DNA of 64,000 nucleotides, from contig OZ026624.1 in NCBI GenBank assembly GCA_964020975.1, positions 66,271,008-66,335,007 on the forward strand. The letters run 5' to 3'. Both the position numbers and the translations under genes were made by a program. The DNA is from Hermodice carunculata (lineage: Eukaryota > Annelida > Polychaeta > Eunicida > Amphinomidae). Under the pieces are notes generated by a model, which had not been told where the DNA came from, searched no databases, and was given only the letters and a program-made list of their open reading frames with translations. Of this stretch, positions 22,275 through 34,414 are shown piece after piece (within the stretch, counting starts at the first letter, position 1; every line of letters begins with the position of its first letter).

Positions 22275-22355
<81 letters not shown>
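22275..22355. repeat. (GA)n microsatellite
   Basis: About 40 GA units, immediately after the transposase relic. Confidence 0.98.
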
Positions 22356-22358
<3 letters not shown>

Positions 22359-23190
22359 GTTTAGTCCAATCTGATCAGGGAGCAATCATTTCATGGGGGG
22401 GTAGAGTTCTATTTCTTTAATAAATAAACATGACCTTAAAATTTCAGGGGAAAATATTTGGGCCCAGAAAGTACAGGAAAAAATTTTAACTCTGCCAAAT
22501 ATGTTCATATCCATCCGCATAAATATGGAAGTAAAAATGCTGCTTTAGGCCAGCACAAAGAAAAATTATCTGGCACGTGGAATGCGCAAATAAATAATCT
22601 GACCGAACAGAAAACTCTGGCCTGCCTTACCCCACTCCCGCAATATCAAATGATCCCTTCTTAAAGGACCTCAGTGCATTTTGGGTTGTAGTTTTGGATG
22701 GTGTGTTACCAGATTATCTTTGCTTTGCTGTGAAAATAGCAAGAATTGTACGAGATCCATAATCTTCAAAAATAAACCAAACCTGTTAAAAGAAACAAAC
22801 AAACAACAAACCCATTCTTTTGGCCAGATAGGTGTCCGCACGTCTCGTCCAAAAATTCACGACTTTTACAATGGTGAAATAGCAGGTTGTCACACTGATA
22901 GGCCCACTATCAGAAAATCTTGACAACAATACCATTTTGGGCACTCAGATTTGAAGATCTAACAAACAGCCTGGGAAATAAAAAAAAATCAAAAACAAAA
23001 ACAAAGAAAAAAAAAGAAAAACAAAAGGAAGAGAGAGAAAGAGAGAAAAATTTCACTTTCTTTCAATAAAACAGCCCACAACAATATTCAAAAGTAGGCT
23101 ATACATCACATAAGAAATAAAAACTTAATGAATTATTTGAAATAGAAAATTTTACTAGCACATCTGTATACGATAATTTAATGTGACCAA
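22356..23190. other. unassigned sequence with A-rich patch
   Basis: An A/AG-rich patch lies at 22980-23050. Frames at 22458-22664 and 22681-22923 show no recognisable domain and are not clearly part of the upstream transposase. Confidence 0.4.
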
Positions 23191-23194
23191 ACGC

Positions 23195-23305
23195 ATGGTG
23201 GTGGCGGCATTAGGACGTACATTTAGAATGCAAGACGGGGTGGCGGCTTTAGGACACGGCAGGTGGCGACTTTAGGACGGCACGTCCTGAAGTCGCCAGT
23301 CATGA
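23195..23305. repeat. short GC-rich repeat cluster (GTGGCGGCTTTAGGAC)
   Basis: Three imperfect direct copies of GGTGGCGRCTTTAGGAC, then an inverted copy GTCCTGAAGTCGCC, in otherwise AT-rich DNA. A related GGTGACTTTAGGTCGG lies at about 23464. Confidence 0.6.
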
Positions 23306-24114
23306 ACTGTGTAGAAAGAACGCTCATTTCTATAAATCAGACGCACTGTTTAGGTCATGTGACCAGATGGCACGTTTCTTGACATACATCTGCGTTCAGC
23401 GATATTTCATATTTATTGGTAACCTGAGGTAGGATTGAATTACAGCTCATAATTTGCACGGACTGGTGACTTTAGGTCGGTATAAATTAGTTAGGGGAAC
23501 TTGTAAAATTAAAACGTTGAATATCTGCAAAAATATTCAGATGTGTCATTCCAGCTTCAATTCATAGGTTTGTGCTGTAGTCGCATCCAGTGAAACAAAC
23601 AAATGTAGATTTTGGATTTATACCTTTTCGGGAGACTTAAAATCTTAAATGTTGAATATCTATCTTCCAACTATTAAAAGTGGATGTGACGTTCCGACAT
23701 CAGACCCTAAATTTGTCCATCATCAATTTGTCCAGAGCTAGACACTGTGACGCCACCAAGGTTCTCTCAGAGAATGTGGGCCCATCTGTGAAGTTGAAAT
23801 AATGCAAACGTGCAGCAATAATAGCCGACTGGCATATATTTGTGTTAGACCAGACATACAACATGCCATGATCTGTCATCATTAGTCAATTATATGTATA
23901 TGTACACCACAAGGATTTGTTATTTGCACTTACGTCATATATAACGCGTTTATAGTACCATTTTGTCATCAATCCGCGCTGTAGTGTCAACAGTGATCCA
24001 TAAAGGAATCAAAGTTGCAATACAAAGTACACAGTACCAGAATTCCCTTGAGTTTCTCATTACATGAAAAAAAATATATGTTTGCTGACGCTTGATATTC
24101 TGTTTATTAAGAAC
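23306..24114. other. unassigned sequence
   Basis: No gene recognised. Parts (AATATCTGCAAAAATATT and TTCAATTCATAGGTTTGTG near 23520-23580) resemble the start of the ~140-bp repeat region at 33.4-33.6 kb. Confidence 0.4.
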
Positions 24115-24140
24115 TTTTTCTTTCTTTCTTTCTTTCTTTT

Positions 24141-24184
<44 letters not shown>

Positions 24185-24207
24185 TCATTCATTCATTCAT
24201 TCATTTC
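24115..24207. repeat. (TTTC)n followed by (ATTC)n
   Basis: About 18 TTTC units, then five ATTC units. The Ser/Phe and Lys/Glu frames over it are artefacts. Confidence 0.97.
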
Positions 24208-25826
24208 CTTTTTACCAGAATTGTTAGTGCCTTATTTTCTAGATTGTAGCCCAGAAATTTCACGTTTTCTCTTATGTTGCTTTTCCAATTTCAATTTGAA
24301 TGTACAAGGCAACAACTATTCTTTCTAGGCATACAGACAGATTTGCTTTAAAACAAAACTTCTTTTCAAGTTATTAGTGTTATTCTAATGGCCTGAGATA
24401 CATTTCCAGAAGCCTCCTCGTACAACAGACTCGACTGCTACATGTTTGGATCAAATAATAACAATTATCATTCTGTGTTTCAGGGTGCATTATCATTTTG
24501 TAGTGTGAAATTCATAAGTAGTAACTCACTATACATCACATGACCTAAACATTTTTGCAAGTAAAATGTGACGTGCCTGCATCAGTAGCCTGATGCATTG
24601 ACATTTAGACAAAATAAAATGTGCGCGAGAGATGTTTGATTATACGTAACGCATGAAGTGGAATAACTGCAACTAACGTAAACAAATAGGGCAGACCAGG
24701 TCGGCGTTGAAAGTAGGCCTAAGGCATTTTTTGCCATTAATACCCAATTAAACATAGAATAAATAAAATCTTACGTGGCTGGAAAGTTTGTTACTATTTT
24801 TCCCTCACTCGGAATCGTTGTTGCTGTGGAAAAAAGTAACTCACTCTCAGCCACGCAAGATTATCTATTTCCTATACTGTGTCAACGAGTTTAGTTAAAG
24901 TAATTCCTCTGGTTGCCAACAATGATCATAGCACTATGGCAGCCATCCTTTATCTAAGCATAAAAAACTTTGCTCTGAGAGATTTCTGCAGCTGTTTTCT
25001 AAGGCGGACGTTGATAATTTTAGAAACGCACTTAAGGCAGATGGGAATACTTGCTAGGATATTGATGCTCCAAAAAATGTGCAAAATGGTGGGATCGGTA
25101 CTTTACTAAACACTTCAGGGGAACAAACCGCAATAATAAGACTATCACAATGTTACGGATTTGGCTCTGTTGCAAATTAACATTGATTATTGCTTGGCTA
25201 TAAACCTGTGCAGAGGCTTCAGAGCGACGACATGGCATTAGTGTAGGATGTTGGGTTTTGAAAAGAGATCTGGGATCTGGGATTGAGTCTGTAAATAAAC
25301 TAACACAATTCGTTTTTCCACTGGAGTCCAGAATAAACTAAATAGACAGAAAGGATGGACAATTTTAGGCACTTTGAGGGCAAATTAATATCTTAATAGA
25401 GCAACCATAGTAGGCAAAAAAGAAAGGTTAAAGTGTGAATTACTTCAAACCAACTTTTTGTTCGTTAAAATAAGAAAAAATTCATCAATGGGTTTTCTGA
25501 AATTCACCAAAAATTTTGCGCTTCAGTGATTTTGCTTTATAAGAGCTGGCTTACTTAGCCATAAATATACAGATTGCCTGGATATTGCTATTTATACTCT
25601 CTGGAGATAAATCCGCTTAGTTGATACTGCATACTTTTCTCTCAATGAATAAACGTTTCTGCAAAAATCTGCTTGATTGTTCTGCTGATAGTTTCCCCGT
25701 AACAAATAGCAAATAGCAAATAGCAAATACATAGCCAAAGATACAACTGGTACAGTTTATTAAAATAACTTCCTTCCCATGACGCGCAGCTAGCTTATTA
25801 AGGCTTTGTACTTTAGAACAGCCCCA

Positions 25827-25828
<2 letters not shown>
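24208..25828. other. unassigned sequence
   Basis: No gene recognised. Four CAAATAG units lie at about 25704-25731. The block GCATACAGACAGATTTGCTTT near 24330 resembles 34237-34256. Confidence 0.45.

Positions 25829-25857
<29 letters not shown>
25829..25857. repeat. (AT)n microsatellite
   Basis: Fourteen AT units. Confidence 0.95.
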
Positions 25858-27690
25858 CAACTTAACCTTGGTCTAATTCACAAGGACAAGTATTCATGAG
25901 TATAAAAACAATTTGTTTGTCATAATGTACAGCGAAATACGGTACACGGACTGGTTGTAAAACCCAATAAACATACGATTTCAGGAGGATGACATTGATC
26001 TCATTATCGAGGTCACAGGGTGGACTGTTTCAAATTCATTTTCGAGTTTAATTAACTGCAAAAGGAGTCGTAATTATTGAATCATATACGGTCACATGTT
26101 GCAGCTGGCCGAAGACGTGAATGATAACATTTAATGGCCTAGGTTTTCAACCGCCAAGCTTCTTTCTTTTTTTAAAAAATTGAATTAAACAGTCATAGTG
26201 ATGTTACCATAGATTGAAAATAACCATTCTCACCATAAGGTATCTGTGCGACATGCACGCGGAGCTAGAAGAGTATGACATGGATACCCAGTAAAAAGTA
26301 CGACCCCTTATGCATTTACACAGCTTTCTGCAAACAAGAGAAGTTTGGAACGAAACGCTTGTACACTGGCCTGCCGATGGTTTATGTGCCACATCGGACT
26401 TTCAGTGTTAGTTACCAGTACGTGGAAAGCTCGAAAGCAAGTATACGTTTCGTATCCAAATATCACTGGCTGTCTTTTCCAAGTTTTTGGCAAATGTTGC
26501 TTCAGCGACTTGTCTTAAGGTAATATCCAACCTGGCAAAGTGACTTTGCTTCTAGGCCAAATATATCAGAAATATGCATAATACACCTATGTACTTAATT
26601 GACCACACGCCCTTGCAGAATCTGTCAGCATTATAGGTGGAACTCCACATTCAAAGTTGTAAAAACATAAGTGTTTTGGGTAAAATGTGTTTTTTGGTGA
26701 AATTTTGCATATTCCTTGAAAAACGTTCAAGATAAAATGGCCAAATTTTTATGATCTCAATACATATATTTACCAATACGTATCAACGATTTTGTATAAC
26801 TGTATCTGTTTTCCACAATGGTAATACAAAATTGCAAAATGGCTAGCTTTGTCAAAAATTAAAAAAAAAGTTTGGCGGACTCTCCATTCTTGACACACAT
26901 TTAACGAAGAACTGTTCATTTCTTAGAAAATGCCTGATACTTTTTGCTCTGAAAATTTTTTAGAGTAAATATAGTGGTCCACTAAGTGCTAAGGCAATGG
27001 TTCCAGTTGTGATCACAACTTGAACTTTTCCATGATGCTCTGCATTTGTTGCTTTAACAAAATTCAAGTTTAGTTGATTGTTAAAACTGCCACTATTGGT
27101 ACCATATATTACCCGACTAAAATACCAGCCACGTCATCTGCACAGACACTTGACCTCATTTGTGTACACTGTTTACGCTTAATAGTGTCCCAAAAGCCAA
27201 TAATACTGCAAGAATTATTCATCACATTCAGCTTGTTATAACTTGCTGTAATATCTGAATATATGTAAAAGCTTGATTTCTATTGGAATATTTCCTTTCA
27301 ATTTTGCATATATTGGCTGAACCAAATTCCATAATAAGATTCTTGGTATGGCTAAGCGAAAAAAAAAGGGGTTGGCATTGGCGGCTGGGCCACAGGAGCC
27401 CGACGCCGGGGTTCACCGTCCACAGGCGGTATAGTGTGTACTCCGCTATTTTATCTTTTGGTTTGTGTCATTGTTTATTGATATCTTATCAATTTTATAA
27501 TATGTATGTATGTATTTTATTTCGCGCGACTAATATTTTCATCTGCAACACGGCTTTGCTTTAACCCCCCCCATGGGCCTTTATTTTGTTTTGATTTTAC
27601 TCCTGTCCCATGTGGGTTTCATTTTCTACGGGCTGGTGTGATAATAGTACTTTACTGTATTTGTCTTTCACCCCGATTTGGTGGTTCATT
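25858..27690. other. unassigned sequence, no gene seen
   Basis: Frames under 95 codons with no domain. A small GC-richer patch at 27365-27430 carries no recognisable motif. Confidence 0.45.
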
Positions 27691-27705
27691 AATAATAATA
27701 ATAAT

Positions 27706-27752
<47 letters not shown>

Positions 27753-27817
27753 TAATAATAATCATAATAATAATAATCATAATAATAATCATAATAATCA
27801 TAATCATAATCATAATC

Positions 27818-27914
<97 letters not shown>

Positions 27915-27925
27915 TAATAATAATA
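27691..27925. repeat. (AAT)n microsatellite, ~235 bp
   Basis: AAT repeat interrupted by AATCAT units at 27762-27815. It reads as poly-Asn on the plus strand and poly-Ile elsewhere. Confidence 0.97.
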
Positions 27926-29637
27926 CCACTACTGCAACTGATAATGATAATGGCCGTAACACTTGGCAAACAAAATGCTTGTTACGTCAAGTCGACTTAT
28001 CATGGGGCAACATGCGATTGATCAAAAGCCTCAGCACTTCGATGCTTGATACTAGAAACGTCTTGTCCGACGAGAGAGAAAGAGTCCTGCTGATACGTTT
28101 ATCCCTTGAGTTCTTAGGGTCCGATTGTCTTCAAAGGTTGGCTCGAAGGTTGCGTGAAAAAATTAGTTCTCAGCGATTTTTGATTGAAAATACGGAAGAT
28201 ACGAGGTTAATAAAAAGTGAAGAGCATGGGTTTGCGCGGCAATATGAAAATATGGGCCGATTCGCCGATTCGTTCCGGTGCCACAAGAGAACGTGTGCAT
28301 TCTGAAATATTTTGTAGTTTCTATGTACGGTTAAAAGTGCAAAAGGAATTACTGTTTCTATCAAATATTTTGCAATAAAAATGGAGAAAATATTGAATGT
28401 ACACATTTTTCCAGTCTCCGAAGCGCTTATAAAAATTATAAGTAAAAGAGCATTTTTTCCTCTTAATTGACTTTCATTTTTCTTATGGTTTCATAAATAT
28501 GCACGCTTATTATGTTTACAAAAGTTTTGCCGAGATGTTTGGCTTTGAATGAACGAAGGTCCCTTTCGCCGCGTGCACATCACCTAAAGTACCGATGAAT
28601 GAAACATATACTAGTATACTGTTCCAGCTGCTTCTGATGTAAATGACAGTATTTACAATAATAATGATAAGATGGTAATACCACCATAATACAGATGATG
28701 GTGATGATAAAAGGACAAACTAGTGTGTTTTTGTAATGTGATTACATGATGATGACGAGGCGGAGGAAGAGGACAAAAGAACCTACTGAAATGATATTGG
28801 ATATCCAGTCATTTTTCGGTTAATTTAGATTCTACTTGTCATTGGTAAAGTATGAGCACAGTACAAGTGCACAAAGGTGAGTTCAAAAGGTTAACTACCT
28901 TAAGAACATATCGACAGATTCCCCCTCCACTGGCGGTCATTGATTTTTGACACGGCCAATATTTGACTGCTTCAAGTTGAAGCTCGATTAGAACATGAAC
29001 CCTGTAGCTCAAGGCAAGAAACGTGAAGACCATATGGTGGCATTAGATCTATGCCGTTTGGTACTATTCGTGTATATGACTGCATTGAAACCGGCCAAAA
29101 TGCCTTAAATGGTGTTTGATCCTCACCTTGTTGAATACATGGTTTTATGTAGTTCTCTAGGCACGGTATTGGGTAACGTAAAGGCGGCACGCCCATAATG
29201 TCAACAGTGTCACCGGGGGCCACGTTTGAACCGCACCTCTCATCGTAATTATATACGGCGATTTAGATAAATGGAGACCAAACACGACATGTTATTCAAA
29301 ATGAACCAAAGGCAACAAAAATCACGCTTATTTTCTTCGTTCAAGAGGGTTTTTTAGCGACGGTAAGCAAAAAGCTAGTTCTCTTTTCTTTCTGGGTTTA
29401 TTTTCATGATGAATCTTTCGATTGAAACAAAATAATTTCACCTTGAGTAAAAAATTGTTGGGTGTTATCTCGAAAACGCAGGCAGGTGGATGTATGTCAG
29501 CCTTGCCCACTTCTATAAACAGTATGGTTTGAAATAGTCATGACGTAAAGGTAGTAAGAACCTTCACTATCTGTTTGGCAAGCGCTGAAGTATTAACCTT
29601 TGTAGGTTGGCTCACATTTGCCACACACTTAATAAGT
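27926..29637. other. unassigned sequence; frame to 28305 of unknown nature
   Basis: After the AAT tract the plus frame stays open for ~125 codons to 28305 (includes LDTRNVLSDERERVLLIRLS and LARRLREKI). Charge distribution looks protein-like, but I recognise no domain and no start other than inside the repeat. It may be an exon fragment or chance. The rest is featureless. Confidence 0.3.
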
Positions 29638-30321
29638 TTACAAATAAGAAACATTAGCGCCAATTTTCAGTAATTTTGGTTGAATTTCATCTGATCTGGT
29701 TACCTTCTTGGGATTGAGATTTTTCATATGATTAAAGACTTGCTCCTCAGTTACTGTTTGGAATTCAAAATGAGACACATTGCTGTCTTTCATTCTGCCG
29801 GATATAGCATTTGTTCTGGAATGCATATGTAAGTTTTGATTTGACTTGATAAAGTATTTACATTATGTTGCTCTTGATCAGCAACAGAAGCGAAGAAATT
29901 ATTGAAAATATTACATATGTCATCTGGAACATTATATAGATTATCATTTTCCATAAGTAAAATCGTGCCCTTTTTGCCACCTTTATTTTTGTCGGTTAAG
30001 AAGGGTCTTATAGTGTTTCAGAAAGATTGTTTATTATTTGAAGGATCACATCGGTCATTGAAATATTGTATTATAGATTTTTTACGTAGGGATGTCATTT
30101 TATTTATTTGAACTCTGTATGCCTCCCATTTACTTTTGCATTTTTTACTTAATTTTTGCGGTGGGCGCTTTACGTTAACAGCCATGCGAAGCTCCCCTTT
30201 AGTAACTGGCGCTTGATTGGACCTGGCACGCTTTCGCTTTTTGGCGCGTGTCGGTCAATTACTTCTTTCGGTAAAGTGTCGTGAAACCAAACAGCGTCAT
30301 CAATATTATCAGATATGCCAG

Positions 30322-31181
30322 CTACGTGAAACAAGCTGCCTCTAAATCGACTATAAACTTTTGTTCATTGAAAGACTTGTAGCTGCGGTATTTGATACCC
30401 GCTTTCACAGGGCGGGGGAGTTGAACTTTTGTACTGATAAGAATCACGTTGTGAAAATCGTTTATTCTTGTGTCAATATACGTAGATTCTGTGATTCTTT
30501 TCGGGGCATTGGTTAAAATGGCATCTATAAGAGTATGATTTCCACCTTTAAAGCATGTTGGAGAGCGAATAACATTGCTCATGTCATACACATCGAGAAA
30601 ATTGACAAAATCGTGCTTTTCCTTGTCTTTGAGCAGATTTACATTGAGATCACTTAGAATAAAAAAATGTTCTGCTTTCTTACTCGAGAGCAGTGGTGAT
30701 ATGATTCATTATATCGTACAAATGGTCAGTATTGACCGGGGGGGGGGGCGATAAACAATGGCATCCATCCATTTTTCTTTTTTACATGAACTTCAGATAT
30801 CATCGATACGATACCATTTTTTGAGTATTATAAGCCAGCTTTATGCCGATGCGAAATGTCAGACTTAATGTAGGTTAAAGACCACCACCTTTTCCATTAC
30901 GATCTTTCCCGTAAAAGGAAACATTGTCTGCATGGAATTGTGAGTTGGTAAAATTCTCGTCAAGTTTTGTCTCAGAAAGACCACATGTACCAAAAAAAAT
31001 CAGTTTTAAGTAAGTCCGCTATTTCAGCAAACTTGTACCTGACGCATTTTACATTTAATTGACCAATAATAATACTTTTGGGATGCTTTTTGCGAAAGTC
31101 TTTAAGGTGGGTGGGGCTATTTTCAGTTTCGTCTGTTTCATTGACACTTGAGTTAATAAATCTATCTTCAGCTTCCATCAT
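30322..31181 (-). pseudogene. LINE APE-type endonuclease remnant
   Basis: The minus-strand translation gives SIIIGQLNVKCVRYKFAEIADLL (N-terminal strand with the Asn position), then LSETKLDENFTNSQF (the conserved SETKL with catalytic Glu) and YGKDRNGKGGGL. Further on come ILSDLNVNLL (GDLN block, Gly changed to Ser), RSPTCFKGGNHTLIDAILTN and DFHNVI (SDH-equivalent block with DFH). All major APE landmarks are in order but in different frames. A G/C run at about 30740-30749 encodes prolines on the minus strand. Confidence 0.75.
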
Positions 31182-31369
31182 TTCGTTGGGGCTCGAGATA
31201 ATAGAGCTAATTCATCTCTATCAGTGTCATATTGACTTTTCATCAGTTCATCATTTAAGTCACTCAGTACACTAAAACTACCATTTGTGTAGTTGGGTTG
31301 GAAGTGTTCGGCCCTGCCTTCATTTCCGGTATCCTATACCCTGTTAATTCGGCCACAAAGTTTACTTTA

Positions 31370-31887
31370 TGTCGTAGTCGATTGCATGATGTACAACGAA
31401 GTCTTTGATTATGTCTTCAGGAGTCAGTCACGTGACCTGTTTCCCACATTTCCAGCATCTTGGATGCGATGAACGATTTGCCTGGGTTGCATAGCAACCC
31501 CCTGCTCCTTGCCTTGGGGACATCTGTTGCATCTTGGACTGTTGCGTTGATTTGGCAGGCAGTTGCAGGCACTTTATAGGAGGTTGTGTACCTGCCTATG
31601 ATAGGTGAAGGCCATCGTCATGCAGCATACCACTGTTCACTGTTTGGTCCATACATTTGAATTTTTGGAGCAAGGTCAACAAAGGTACATTTTATATCTT
31701 CACAAAGACTTTCCAAGTGAATGTTTACGTCTTCGGACAGTGTTAAAGCGGTAGGATTGTCAGTTCTAGGTGGTATTCTGCACACCTTTATAGACCCTTC
31801 ATCTGTGATCTTGGATTTAGCCTCGTTGATAAGGTCACGATAGTCATTTATTACAGATGCGGGTGTAGCACTCATAAGCACGATCAA
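31370..31887 (-). pseudogene. LINE ORF1 fragment: SGNH-esterase-like C-terminal part and CCHC zinc knuckle
   Basis: The esterase-like portion has TPASVINDYRDLI, SIKVCRIPPRTD and HLESLCEDIKCTFVDLAP, like the C-terminal half of the SGNH-type esterase domain in CR1 ORF1. It then passes, across frame changes, to a DDGLHLSxAGTQ-like end. Further 3' are HPRCWKCG, then ETGHVTDS, a stop where a Cys codon would be expected, and RHNQ, RCTSCNRLRHK. This is C-x2-C-x4-H-x4-C zinc-knuckle spacing plus an extra CxxC. Known role of such ORF1s: nucleic-acid or membrane binding in the retrotransposition particle. Inactive copy. Confidence 0.65.
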
Positions 31888-31890
31888 TGG

Positions 31891-32124
31891 AGCCAGCTAC
31901 CAAAGCGATGGTACTGTACATTTCACCCGTCGTACTGATCCTTTTTACTTTTTCATACAAATATGGAATAAAACTTCTTTGGAGAGTGGAGACGGGGAGG
32001 ATATAAGGTCATAACTAAATCATGGAGAGATCCAGCCTCATTCAGCAGCCTTTAGAACCTGTATGCCTGTTTTGGTATTGTCATTCCGTAAAATATAGGC
32101 TACTGTGAAAATATATCGACATCA
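31891..32124. other. unassigned spacer between two LINE pieces
   Basis: No recognisable coding signal; could be the 5' UTR of the LINE at 29.6-31.9 kb. Confidence 0.4.
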
Positions 32125-33130
32125 GTTCAAAGTTCAAAGTTCAAAGTTTATTTGCAATCCATATCAGCGTACAGGGAGCTGTTAAAACATGGAGGCTCAT
32201 AACAATAAGATAAAAAGAGTATATAGTATAAAATACAATAGATAAAATATGACATCATTTCATGATTATATTACAAAGCTGTATCATGTTACAGGTGTAC
32301 CTGTGACATGATACAGCTTTATGCATATGGAAGAGTTATATAGGATCCATGGTGTCAAAGATGTGTAGTATACAACCCTTCTTAAAACTATAAAAGGAGC
32401 TCACACCCCGAATATGCTGAGGCAATCCATTCCAAATTTTGACTCCCAACGCAGAGAGAGACTTCTGTGAAGTTCTGACCTTAAAAAAGGACGAATTACT
32501 AGAAAGTCTGGTGTTATGGCCATGAGTGTTGGCAACTGGAGTAAAAATATTAGATAGATATGTTGGTACTTGATCATGGACAATTTTCCAAATAAATGTG
32601 CATAGATTATAATGTAGTCTATATTTGACGCTCATCCATTTTTATAGTCCTCAGCATGTCCGGGATGTGTGTTCTTGGGTGACATTGCAAGATCACCCTC
32701 ATAGCCCGATTTTGAATTCTTTGGAGACGAACGAGGTCACCCTTTAGGAGACTGCCACTCCACACTGTACTACAGTAGTCGAGGTGTGGCAGTAATAAAG
32801 TGTTGTACAGGGTAATTTGAGTATTGATGTTAAGAAATTGTGAAGCTCTAGTAAAGATACCAAGAGCACATTTCATCTTGCTAATGACATCATTTACATG
32901 AATTTGCAATTTCATTTGGTTGTCCAGGGTGACACCAAAATACTTCCAGTCAGATTATTGAGTGATCTTTTCACCATTTAAAGAGAGGTTCAAATTTGGG
33001 TTATTCTGAAGTTCTTTTTTCCTATTATCACAAATGATCATACAGTTGGTTTTACCAACATGTAGACTTAGTTTGTTCGCCTGAAACCACTTTGCCACAG
33101 TTTGAAGATCATATTGTAGACTCCCAGTGC
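32125..33130 (-). mobile_element. 5'-truncated LINE: RT C-terminus, 3' UTR with hairpin, (TTTGAAC)n tail
   Basis: The minus-strand frames read WFQANKLSLHVGKTNCMI (post-palm block), NLNLSLNGEKI, WKYFGVTLDNQMK, then TLYNTLLLPHLDYCSTVW and LQRIQNRAMRVI, and finally HDQVPTYLSNIF, NTRLSSNSSFF and GVKIWNGLPQHI. These are standard C-terminal landmarks of CR1/Jockey-group reverse transcriptases. The frame ends near 32336. The 3' UTR contains a 46-bp near-perfect palindrome (32275-32320) and ends in at least three GTTCAAA units on the plus strand (32125-32147), i.e. (TTTGAAC)n on the element strand. The endonuclease and RT palm were lost by 5' truncation. Confidence 0.8.
32275..32320. repeat. 46-bp palindrome in the LINE 3' UTR
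   Basis: AAAGCTGTATCATGT and ACAGGT on the left, ACCTGT and ACATGATACAGCTTT on the right, with a 2-base centre and one mismatch (T/G) per arm. In RNA it would fold into a strong ~22-bp stem. Some LINE reverse transcriptases recognise a 3' stem-loop in their own RNA; whether this one does is inference. Confidence 0.85.
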
Positions 33131-33480
33131 CAAGAAAACTATTAAGTAAACTGAACCTTTAAGCCTAAACACCCCCTGTCTTTCATCTATATAGTTTGTT
33201 CCAAATCAGATTTTTTTACGTTTAATGTCTGTGTGCCAAAGGGAATGCCGACATATTGTTTTCCTAGAAATTTTCTTTCTTTCTTCCTTTTTCCTCTTTC
33301 TTTCTTTCTCTATCGGCAAATTTGTTCGAGACTTCATTTGAAAACTGAAATACGTAGGAAACTTTAAATTTGGCATGATTATACTTCCATACATTAAATA
33401 TTGAGTTTTTGTAAAGATGTCCAACGCTTTTGAAAATTATGCATATTATGGTCATTTGAAAATCTAAATCTCGAAAATCT
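33131..33480. other. unassigned sequence
   Basis: Short (TTTC)-rich patch at 33275-33312; otherwise no signal. Confidence 0.5.
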
Positions 33481-34205
33481 CCAAAACTCTTATAGTTACA
33501 GCTAGCCAATCCAACTTCAATTCATATTTTTGTGACACTGCACATTTTTGTAATTTACATGCGACCTCTAAAGGTCAAGGTCATTTGGGCCTTTTAAATT
33601 TTCATCCAGTCCTTGCCAATTTTCATCAAATTTTAAGCATGTTGGATCCAAATTGTAGGTCTTGCAACACTGCATTTTTGTAATTTACATGTGAACTCTA
33701 TAGGGCAAATGTCAAGGTCATTTGGAACTTTTCAATTTTCATCTTGCGATCAATTTTCATCTAATTTTAATCATGTTAGACTCAAATTGTAGGTATTGGA
33801 AGACTACACATCTCTGTATGTTACACATGACATCTAAAGTTAGAGGTCAAGGTCATTTAATCCTTTGAAATATTCATCTAGCCATAACTTGGTCAATTTT
33901 CATCTGATTTGCTTCATGTTGCTCTTAAATTATAGATATTTAAACACTGCACATTTTTGTTATTTACACGTGCCCTCTGAAGGTCAAAGTCAAGGTCATT
34001 TGGGCCATTGAATTTTCATTTAGCCATAACCAGTCAATTTTAATCTAATTTTTGTCATGTTGGGCTCAAATTGTATGTATTGCAATACTGCACATATTTG
34101 TTTTTTACATGTGACCTCTAAATTCCAATGGCTAAGGCCATTTGGGCTTTGAAATTTTCTTCTGGCCACAAGCTTGATGTGATGTGAAGTACCAAAGGAC
34201 AAAAG
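33481..34205. repeat. tandem repeat, ~135-143-bp unit, about five copies
   Basis: The anchor TCAAGGTCATTT recurs at 33575, 33712, 33847 and 33990, and diverged at about 34132, with spacing of 137, 135, 143 and 142 bases. Each unit also carries CACTGCACATTTTTGTAATTTACA-like and AATTTTCATCTRATTTT blocks. Copies have drifted at many positions. Confidence 0.88.
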
Positions 34206-34414
34206 TTGTAGCATCTAATGTTTACAACTTTTGAAGGCACACAGACTTATTTGCTTTGTAGCAAATCTTCTTTCCTAGTTCAATATTTTGTTTCTGTGGT
34301 TTCCGATGTTTCCTTGAGATTAGAGAGAAATCCCCTTTGTCTTTCATTCTACATACTTTAAGTGAACTATCCTGTCTTATACGCATCGTCAAAATCGCAA
34401 CACCGACGATAGTA
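34206..34414. other. unassigned sequence
   Basis: No gene. The stretch 34237-34262 resembles 24330-24356 (ACAGACTTATTTGCTTT-like), suggesting a shared dispersed repeat end. Confidence 0.4.

Larger units (their letters stand above)
29638..31890 (-). mobile_element. decayed LINE (CR1-like), ORF1 end plus endonuclease plus pre-RT
   Basis: Read on the minus strand the order is: esterase-like ORF1 segment (31887-31618), zinc knuckle (about 31470-31375), APE endonuclease (31181 to about 30322) and a pre-RT block (29826-29638, HMKNLNPKKVTRSDEIQPKLLK). The RT palm and everything 3' are missing, so the copy is cut off at about 29.64 kb. Several frame changes and stops break the frames. An ORF1 with an SGNH-esterase-like domain and a C-terminal gag-type knuckle ahead of an APE endonuclease fits CR1-group LINEs. 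It lies just downstream (in its own sense) of another minus-strand LINE 3' end at 32.1-33.1 kb; the two are separate insertions. Confidence 0.75.

Noticed and set aside
27610-28305. 231-codon frame with a long Asn run
   Set aside because: Most of it is the (AAT)n tract. The ~125 codons after it have no start outside the repeat and no recognisable domain, so I did not call a gene.
29638-33130. One single LINE spanning both minus-strand pieces
   Set aside because: On the minus strand the RT C-terminus and tail (33.1-32.1 kb) come before the ORF1 and endonuclease (31.9-29.6 kb), the wrong order for one element; two insertions are simpler.
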